Part shown: positions 59,130 through 64,000 of the stretch, one piece after another
How the letters are laid out: every line of letters starts with the position of its first letter
How positions within the stretch are numbered: the first letter of the stretch is position 1
Source: Anaerolineales bacterium
GTDB lineage: Bacteria > Chloroflexota > Anaerolineae > Anaerolineales > UBA4823
Direction: 5' to 3'
NCBI GenBank assembly: GCA_016935755.1
Contig: JAFGQI010000137.1
Coordinates: 1-64,000 of the forward strand
DNA length: 64,000 bases
Translations under genes and position numbers: made by a program
The notes under the pieces: generated by a model
Seen by the model: the letters and a program-made list of their open reading frames with translations, nothing else
The model's database searches: none
Told to the model about the DNA's origin: nothing

Positions 59130-59833
59130 TTTTGATCCTTTCTGCCGATAAACAGGCCGCGCTCGGTTAATCCGCGCGGGTCGTAGCTCACCTGCAGGCC
59201 TGCTTGCACCAGGGCATCGTCCATTTCCTGGGTTTCGAACAGGCCCATTTCATGGCGCTCGACAAAGTATTCCGTGTCCTGCGGGGTGCCCACCAGGTGG
59301 TGCAGATCGAAATAGGACAGCCGGCCCTCCGCCTTGCTGGTGTTGATGCGGGCAAGCTTGAGATCTGGCTCATCGATGAACATGCTGTGGACGGTATCCG
59401 CATGCCAGTTTTCAGGTGTGAACCAGGGTTCGATGATCAATAGCCCTCCTGGTTGGACATGGCGAGCCATGCACTGGATGGCCCGGTGCAGGTTTTCCAA
59501 CGTTTTGACATAACCAATCGAACTGAACAGGCAGGTGACAACATCGAATGAGCCATCCAGGGAAAAGTTGGTCATGTCGCCAAGATGGAAGCGAATTTCG
59601 GGGTTGCGCCGGCGGGCAAAGGCGAGAATTTCTTCGTTGATATCCAGGCCTTCAACCTCGAAATATTGTTTGAGATATTCGATGTGACGGCCTGTGCCGC
59701 AGGCGACATCCAACAGCCGTTTGCCCTGTGAACTGATATGCGGGCGAATGATTTCAAGCAGATATTCGGTTTCGGCCTGATAGTTCTTATAACCATAAAT
59801 CAAGTCATAATATTTGGATGATTGTGAATACAT
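59126..59833 (-). CDS. class I SAM methyltransferase, sugar-N-methyltransferase-like
   Basis: A 235-residue methyltransferase with motif I RLLDVACGTGRHIEYL (~42), VEGLDINEEIL, and SFDVVTCLFSSIGYV. The N terminus MYSQSSKYYDLIYGYKNYQAETEYL resembles enzymes that N-dimethylate aminosugars (TylM1/DesVI type), but no sugar-biosynthesis genes are present, so the substrate is open. The ATG at 59833 has an AGGAGG site; a further in-frame ATG upstream overlaps the divergent promoter region. A minus-strand -10, TATTAT, is at 59878-59873. Confidence 0.82.
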   Translation of the reverse strand: MYSQSSKYYDLIYGYKNYQAETEYLLEIIRPHISSQGKRLLDVACGTGRHIEYLKQYFEVEGLDINEEILAFARRRNPEIRFHLGDMTNFSLDGSFDVVTCLFSSIGYVKTLENLHRAIQCMARHVQPGGLLIIEPWFTPENWHADTVHSMFIDEPDLKLARINTSKAEGRLSYFDLHHLVGTPQDTEYFVERHEMGLFETQEMDDALVQAGLQVSYDPRGLTERGLFIGRKDQK

Positions 59834-59906
59834 GGGCGCGCCTCCTGAATCTGGTGTCGGCTGTACATTTTCATAATACAATGATTCAGCGCGCTGAGTC
59901 AATAGC

Positions 59907-59935
59907 TTGACAGGCGGGTTAGCTTTTGGTAAAAT
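59907..59935 (+). promoter_or_regulatory. promoter of the tetR gene
   Basis: Perfect TTGACA (59907-59912), 17-bp spacer and extended -10 TGGTAAAAT (hexamer 59930-59935). The predicted start is near 59942, inside the operator. Confidence 0.85.
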
Positions 59936-59937
59936 TT

Positions 59938-59955
59938 CTACCGAACGGTCGGTAG
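59938..59955. promoter_or_regulatory. TetR-type operator
   Basis: The inverted repeat CTACCGA-ACGG-TCGGTAG, 7-bp arms and 4-bp centre, covers the predicted transcription start of the tetR gene. ACCGA/TCGGT half-sites of this kind are known for TetR regulators of fatty-acid genes such as Thermus PfmR. Autorepression, relieved by an acyl-CoA, is the expected mode. Confidence 0.75.
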
Positions 59956-59968
59956 GAACGGAGAGTCA

Positions 59969-60538
59969 GTGACCCGCGAAGAAATCCTCGATGCCGCTGC
60001 GTTAATTATCAGTCAGAAGGGCTTTCATGGCACTTCTATGCAGGATATTGCCGAGGCGGTCGACCTGCAAAAAGCCAGCCTGTATCATCACATCGCCAAT
60101 AAACAAGAAATCCTGGTGGCCCTGCTGGACCAGGCCCTGGATAAGCTGATCGTCAACATGCAGGATGTCCTGAGCCTGCCGCTGCCGACGGATGAAAAGC
60201 TGCGCCAGGCAGTGCTGGTTTACCTGGATACGCTGATGGAACGCCGCGAGATGGCTGCCGTATTGCTGTTGGAATATCGTTCGCTTGAGCCTGAATTTCG
60301 CGCCCGGCATATGCCGCGCCGTGATCTCTTTGAGCGTCTGTGGCGTGACTTAATCCAACAGGGCATGGATGAGGGGCTGTTTTCCTGCGTAGATCCAGAT
60401 ATGGCCGGGCGCGCCTTTCTGGGTGTGTTGAACTGGACCGTCACCTGGTTCAGACCCGAAGGAAAATATTCTGCCAAAGAAATTGCCGATCAGTTTGCAG
60501 GTATTTTCTTGCGTGGTTTGCTGGTGCGCCAGAATTAA
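59969..60538 (+). CDS. TetR-family transcriptional regulator
   Basis: A 189-residue regulator. The DNA-binding domain is at ~1-48: REEILDAAALIISQKGFHGTSMQDIAEAVDLQKASLYHHIANK, a textbook TetR helix-turn-helix. The rest is a helical ligand-binding domain. It starts at GTG (59969) with GGAG upstream. Two acyl-CoA dehydrogenase genes follow on the same strand, so it probably senses an acyl-CoA and controls its own transcript with theirs; the operator at 59938-59955 fits this. Confidence 0.9.
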   Translation: MTREEILDAAALIISQKGFHGTSMQDIAEAVDLQKASLYHHIANKQEILVALLDQALDKLIVNMQDVLSLPLPTDEKLRQAVLVYLDTLMERREMAAVLLLEYRSLEPEFRARHMPRRDLFERLWRDLIQQGMDEGLFSCVDPDMAGRAFLGVLNWTVTWFRPEGKYSAKEIADQFAGIFLRGLLVRQN

Positions 60539-60577
60539 GCCTGGCGCCGGGTTCAGGGGAGAAGGAGATACAGATAC

Positions 60578-60658
60578 ATAGCGGTCATTGGCGGATGCAA
60601 TGCACATATCATCGCTGGCGGAAAGTTTGATTCAATCGTGCGTGAGGTTCAGGAGTAA
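60578..60658 (+). pseudogene. 27-codon coding-like remnant or micro-ORF
   Basis: Between the tetR stop and the first acyl-CoA dehydrogenase gene a frame reads IAVIGGCNAHIIAGGKFDSIVREVQE and ends in TAA, which looks like the C terminus of an enzyme. It is in the same frame as tetR but begins after its stop and has no ATG, GTG or TTG; an ATA (60578) follows AAGGAGA (60562-60568) by 9 nt. It may be the remnant of a deleted gene or a short peptide with an unusual start. Confidence 0.35.
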
Positions 60659-60678
60659 ATCAAGAAGGAGAGAGGAAC

Positions 60679-61773
60679 ATGTATTCATTTGAACCAACCG
60701 AAGAACAACAAATGTTGATCGAGGCCATCAGCCGGTACGCGCAAAATGATCTGCGTAATATCGCACACGATGCTGATGAAGAGGGCTCTTTCAGTCATAA
60801 AGTGATTGAAAAAGGCTGGGAGCTGGGTTTCTTACAGGCCTCCGTGCCAGAGCAGTATGGCGGTTTTGGGGAGCGCTCAGCGGTGACGGGCGTGCTGGCT
60901 GCCGAGGAAATGGCTTTCGGCGACCTGGCGGGCGCGCTGGCAGTGATGACGCCAGGTCTGTTTGCCACGCCGATCTTGCTGGCAGGCAGCGAAGAACAAA
61001 AGCAGGAATATTTACCTGCCATTGTCGAGGCAGAGTGGTCGCCTTACACCGCCGCGCTGATTGAACCGGACTTTGATTTTGATCCCAATGATCTGCACAC
61101 AGCAGCAGTCGAAGAGGGCGATGAGTATGTCATCACCGGTCAAAAAATCTATGTGCCATACGCTGCCGATGCGCAGGCGATGATCGTCTATGCCCGGCTG
61201 GGCGATAAGACTCAGGGTTTTATCGTCCCCAAGGGCGCGCCTGGACTGGAGGTTTTAGAGCGGCAGAAGACGTTGGGTCTGTATGCTCTGCCGATCTACC
61301 AGGTCAGCCTGAAAGGCGTGCGCGTAGCACGGGCGATGCGGCTGGGCGGCCCGGATGGTCATGATTTTGCCCCGATCCTGGATGCCTCGCGCGTGACCCT
61401 GGCTGCTATGGCGGTGGGAATGTCTCGCGCCGCCCTGGAATATTCTCGCGACTACGCCAAAGACCGCGAAGTATTTGGCGTGAAGGTGGCGCAGAAGCAG
61501 GTGATTGCTTTTATGTTGGCTGAGATGGCTACCGAAATCGAGGCTATCCGGCTGCTGATATGGGAGGCAGCCTGGATGTTGGATACTGGCAAGCCCGAAG
61601 CCAGCAAGCAGGCTTACCTGGCCCTGGTGGGGGCAGTGGATATGGCCATGATGGTCACAGACCGGGCCGTGCAGATATTGGGCGGGCATGGTTATATCCG
61701 CGAGCATCCGGTGGAAAGATGGATGCGGAACGGTCGTGGGATCGCCATGTTGAATGGATTAGCGATTGTTTAG
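60679..61773 (+). CDS. acyl-CoA dehydrogenase-like subunit lacking the usual catalytic Glu
   Basis: A 364-residue protein of the acyl-CoA dehydrogenase fold: FEPTEEQQMLIEAISRYAQ, PEQYGGFGERSAVTGVLAAEEMA, YVITGQKIYVPYA, YAKDREVFGVKVAQKQVIAFMLAEMA and QILGGHGYIREHPVERWMR. The C-terminal segment where medium-chain enzymes have YEGT reads MLNGLA, so the catalytic Glu is Asn; at the alternative site used by isovaleryl/long-chain enzymes the residue is Ser (LDASR). It may be the non-catalytic partner of the next gene in a heteromer. AAGGAGAG precedes the ATG. Confidence 0.85.
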   Translation: MYSFEPTEEQQMLIEAISRYAQNDLRNIAHDADEEGSFSHKVIEKGWELGFLQASVPEQYGGFGERSAVTGVLAAEEMAFGDLAGALAVMTPGLFATPILLAGSEEQKQEYLPAIVEAEWSPYTAALIEPDFDFDPNDLHTAAVEEGDEYVITGQKIYVPYAADAQAMIVYARLGDKTQGFIVPKGAPGLEVLERQKTLGLYALPIYQVSLKGVRVARAMRLGGPDGHDFAPILDASRVTLAAMAVGMSRAALEYSRDYAKDREVFGVKVAQKQVIAFMLAEMATEIEAIRLLIWEAAWMLDTGKPEASKQAYLALVGAVDMAMMVTDRAVQILGGHGYIREHPVERWMRNGRGIAMLNGLAIV

Positions 61774-61799
61774 AGGAATGAATAACCAGGAGACAGACC

Positions 61800-63053
61800 A
61801 TGATTGAGTTTGAAATCCCAAAACCGATTGCGAATATTTACTACAATGCCCTGCAGACGGTGGCAGTGAACATGATGCGACCTGTGGCGCGCTATTATGA
61901 TGTGCATGAGCATGAAATCCCCTGGGATTATGTCAATTTCATGCATATGGCGATGAGCCAGACAGGAGCAGGCTCACTGGCGCCGGATGAGAAGAAGAAA
62001 GTCGATGACCAGGGCAAAGAGCGTCCTCGTCTGGGCTACCAGACCCTGGCGCATATGCTGGAGATGCTTTCTTGGGGTGACTCGGGCATGTATCTGGTCA
62101 CGCCAGGCGGCGGGCTGGGCGCAGCGGCGGTTGAGGCCGCTGGCACACCCGAGCAGAAAATTAAATTCCTGGCGCGCTTTCGCGGCCCTAAACCCACCTT
62201 CGGCGCCATGGCGATGACTGAACCCCAGGCTGGCTCAGATACTTCGGCCATCCGCACCACGGCAGTTTTGGATCAGGCGACCAACGAATGGGTGCTGAAC
62301 GGGGAGAAAATTTTTGTCACCGCCGGCAAGATATCCCTGTTGGACAGCGATGGCCTGGTGGTGGTGTGGGCTACAATCGATCCCTCAGCAGGCCGGGCTG
62401 GCATGCGTTCATTTGTGATCACTGCCGGCACCCCTGGGGTGCAGGTGACGAAGCTGGAACACAAGCTCGGCATCCGCGCCAGCGACACCGCCTCGATTGT
62501 CTTACAGGATGCCCGCGTTCCCTTTGAGAATATGCTGGGCAGCGCTGAGATTGTGCGCCAGCCAACCACCAAGGGTTTCAAGGGCGCCATGGCTACTTTT
62601 GACGCCACCCGACCTTTAGTCGCCGCGATGGCTGTTGGCGTCGCCAGGGCAGCCCTGGAGTTCCTCAAGGAAGAGCTTTCCCGCCGCGGCATCGAAATCC
62701 GCTATGGCCTGCCGCGCCAGAAGCAAACCAACATCGAGCGTGAAGTGATCGATATGGAGATCATGCTGCGTTCGGCCTGGCTGCTGGTGATCAAGGCGGT
62801 CTGGATGGCGGATAACCGCAAGGCAAACTCCAAAGAGGCTTCCATGTCCAAGCTGCGCGCTGGCGATGTTGTCACCAAGATCACCCAGCGAGCGGTTGAG
62901 ATTATGGGGCCTTTAGGCTTCAGCCAGGAATTCCTGCTGGAGAAGTGGTTCCGAGATGCCAAGATCAGCGATATCTACGAAGGCACAGGCCAGATCAACC
63001 GCCTGATCGTGGCACGGCATGTGTTGGAATACACAGGTCGAGACCTGCGCTAG
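61800..63053 (+). CDS. acyl-CoA dehydrogenase, catalytic-type
   Basis: A 417-residue flavoenzyme that oxidises acyl-CoA to enoyl-CoA. The FAD/substrate block FGAMAMTEPQAGSDTSAIRTTA and WVLNGEKIFVTAG, FDATRPLVAAMAVGVARAALE, and the C-terminal MGPLGFSQEFLLEKWFRDAKISDIYEGTGQINRL with the catalytic Glu are all intact. It starts 26 nt after the preceding paralogue. The two could form an alpha-beta heteromer with a single active-site type, a form known from steroid catabolism in Mycobacterium. Confidence 0.92.
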   Translation: MIEFEIPKPIANIYYNALQTVAVNMMRPVARYYDVHEHEIPWDYVNFMHMAMSQTGAGSLAPDEKKKVDDQGKERPRLGYQTLAHMLEMLSWGDSGMYLVTPGGGLGAAAVEAAGTPEQKIKFLARFRGPKPTFGAMAMTEPQAGSDTSAIRTTAVLDQATNEWVLNGEKIFVTAGKISLLDSDGLVVVWATIDPSAGRAGMRSFVITAGTPGVQVTKLEHKLGIRASDTASIVLQDARVPFENMLGSAEIVRQPTTKGFKGAMATFDATRPLVAAMAVGVARAALEFLKEELSRRGIEIRYGLPRQKQTNIEREVIDMEIMLRSAWLLVIKAVWMADNRKANSKEASMSKLRAGDVVTKITQRAVEIMGPLGFSQEFLLEKWFRDAKISDIYEGTGQINRLIVARHVLEYTGRDLR

Positions 63054-63225
63054 TCGGCTTTGCTGGCAGGCGCAGCTGCAATTGGAGTGGTAGGGATCAG
63101 AGAGACTGCACCTTAATAACCGAATAGATACGCGCTGCAACTGGCTGAAGAGTCATATCATCGAGGGGATCACAAGAAGCGGATATTTGAGCGGGATGGC
63201 AACCAAACGAGTTAGGTCTTTTGCC

Positions 63226-63254
63226 TTGACCTGATGCGAATAGATCAGTAAACT
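63226..63254 (+). promoter_or_regulatory. promoter of the CNNM/CorC gene
   Basis: TTGACC (63226-63231), 17-bp spacer and TAAACT (63249-63254). The -10 ends exactly 6 nt before the ATG at 63261 and no ribosome-binding site is present, predicting a leaderless mRNA. The 207-nt region before it otherwise shows nothing recognisable and no clear terminator. Confidence 0.7.
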
Positions 63255-63260
63255 TATACT

Positions 63261-64000
63261 ATGGGTAATTTCATTATCGAGGTACTGCTGATCATTGGGC
63301 TGATCCTGCTCAATGGTCTGCTGGCGATGTCTGAACTGGCCATTGTTGCATCGCGAAAGGCACGATTGCAGCAGCAGGCTGATGCAGGCAGCTCAAATGC
63401 TCGCTCGGCTTTGGATATCCTTCAGAAACCAGGTGACTTCTTATCGACTGTACAGGTAGGCATCACCCTGGTGGGTGTTCTGGCGGGGGTTTTCGGTGGA
63501 GCCACAGTGGCTGGAGTGCTGGAAGGCTGGATAGAGCGCATCACAGTTTTAGCGCCTTACAGCCAGGAGATCGCCTTAGCTCTGGTTGTGCTGATGATCA
63601 CCTATGTTTCACTGATTATTGGCGAACTGGTTCCGAAGAGGTTGGCGCTCAATAATCCGGAAAAAATCGCCCTGTTTGTTGCGCCTCCAATGCACAGGCT
63701 TTCCCGGATGCTCTATCCGGTGGTGCGTTTCCTGAGCTTTTCCAGTGATGTGGTATTACGGATGCTGGGGGTGCGCTCTTCAGTTAGCTCTCCGGTGACG
63801 GCAGAAGAAATCAAGGTCATGGTTGAACAGGGCAAACAGGCGGGTGTTTTTGAACAGGCAGAGCAAACCATGGTTGAAGGGGTCTTCCGCTTAGGTGATC
63901 GCCTGGTTGGAAACTTGATCACCCCGCGCACAGAGATCGTCTGGTTGGATCTGGATGATCCTTTCGAGGTGAATCAGCGAAAAATTGCTGAGAGTAAGCA
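63261..64000 (+). CDS. CNNM/CorC-family membrane protein, 3' end outside window
   Basis: The first ~246 residues of a hemolysin-C/CorC-type (UPF0053) protein. The N-terminal CNNM domain has about four helices (from MGNFIIEVLLIIGLILLNGLLAMSELAI), with the signature PGDFLSTVQVGITLVGVLAGVFGGATVA and LIIGELVPKRLALNNPEKIA. The start of the CBS region follows (VTAEEIKVMVEQGKQAGVFEQAEQ, GNLITPRTEIVWLDLDDP) and runs off the window. The family handles Mg2+ or other divalent-cation efflux. Confidence 0.9.
   Translation, partial: MGNFIIEVLLIIGLILLNGLLAMSELAIVASRKARLQQQADAGSSNARSALDILQKPGDFLSTVQVGITLVGVLAGVFGGATVAGVLEGWIERITVLAPYSQEIALALVVLMITYVSLIIGELVPKRLALNNPEKIALFVAPPMHRLSRMLYPVVRFLSFSSDVVLRMLGVRSSVSSPVTAEEIKVMVEQGKQAGVFEQAEQTMVEGVFRLGDRLVGNLITPRTEIVWLDLDDPFEVNQRKIAESK

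Noticed and set aside
1-64000. CRISPR arrays, insertion sequences, prophage or tRNA genes
   Set aside because: No regularly spaced repeats, transposase or phage genes were seen, and gaps between genes are too short or lack cloverleaf sequences.

Overview
The window reads as chromosome of a bacterium of the phylum Chloroflexota, most likely class Anaerolineae (inference from gene families and neighbourhoods; no 16S gene is present). Pointers are the zinc-ribbon proteins with repeated P-[DGNSR]-W-L motifs, the pairing of pyruvate:ferredoxin oxidoreductase with a dihydroorotate dehydrogenase-like protein, an adjacent elp3, a secreted protein ending in a hydrophobic LPVVLR-type tail, and Thr/Ala/Pro-rich surface proteins. 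The metabolism suggested is largely anaerobic: pyruvate:ferredoxin oxidoreductase, formate-tetrahydrofolate ligase, molybdenum hydroxylase maturation and acyl-CoA dehydrogenation. No insertion sequence, prophage, CRISPR array or tRNA was seen; this is a continuous, dense core-type region.

Layout. 1-80: 3' end of a 5S rRNA gene. 108-806: promoter, structured leader, rpsU and infA, then a bidirectional terminator. 992-5563 (minus): dihydroorotate dehydrogenase-like gene and nifJ, with a palindrome over the predicted nifJ promoter. 5861-13554 (plus): a tightly coupled seven-gene unit of unknown function: a small protein, two membrane proteins with a domain between or beside their helices, a zinc-ribbon protein carrying about 16 short W-L motifs, another polytopic protein, a MutL-type ASKHA protein and a barrel-like protein. 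It is followed by a two-helix surface protein with a VPDTG signal and a cNMP-binding/membrane-PH protein. This unit is the best candidate for an undescribed system. 16013-18495: def, recF and convergent rsmG. 18577-21107 (minus): DUF4349 lipoprotein, YfcE-type phosphoesterase and a Trm9-like methyltransferase, divergent from elp3 (21128). 22937-26354: a long-form fhs convergent with tilS.

26460-34759: REC-CpaE protein and sirtuin; mutL plus alcohol dehydrogenase, divergent from a HAD nucleotidase; an orphan CoA-transferase subunit, a queuosine-precursor transporter and a Ctp protease. 34822-40023: zinc metallopeptidase, a KimA-like K+ permease with two RCK proteins, and a nitrilase. 40196-45268: molybdenum hydroxylase large subunit, yqeB, a yqeC-mocA fusion and a second NTP transferase. 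45360-49509: response regulator, thpR, rsfS (apparently from CTG), MBL hydrolase, trpS, thioesterase and mscL. 49577-59833 (minus): transglutaminase/DUF58 pair, an AHSA1-PDZ-DinB fusion, a fused E1 dehydrogenase, an ANK/MATE-like exporter, a secreted phosphoesterase and a methyltransferase. 59969-63053: TetR regulator with its operator and a pair of acyl-CoA dehydrogenases. 63261-end: truncated CNNM/CorC-family gene.

Two themes cut across the window. First, many genes have a -10 hexamer ending 6-8 nt before the start codon and no ribosome-binding site, which predicts leaderless mRNAs; at 31140/31161 one palindromic ATTATAAT serves both divergent genes. Second, elp3 next to a Trm9-like methyltransferase predicts a bacterial mcm5U tRNA wobble pathway. 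All calls rest on reading the sequence and on family knowledge; no database search was run.
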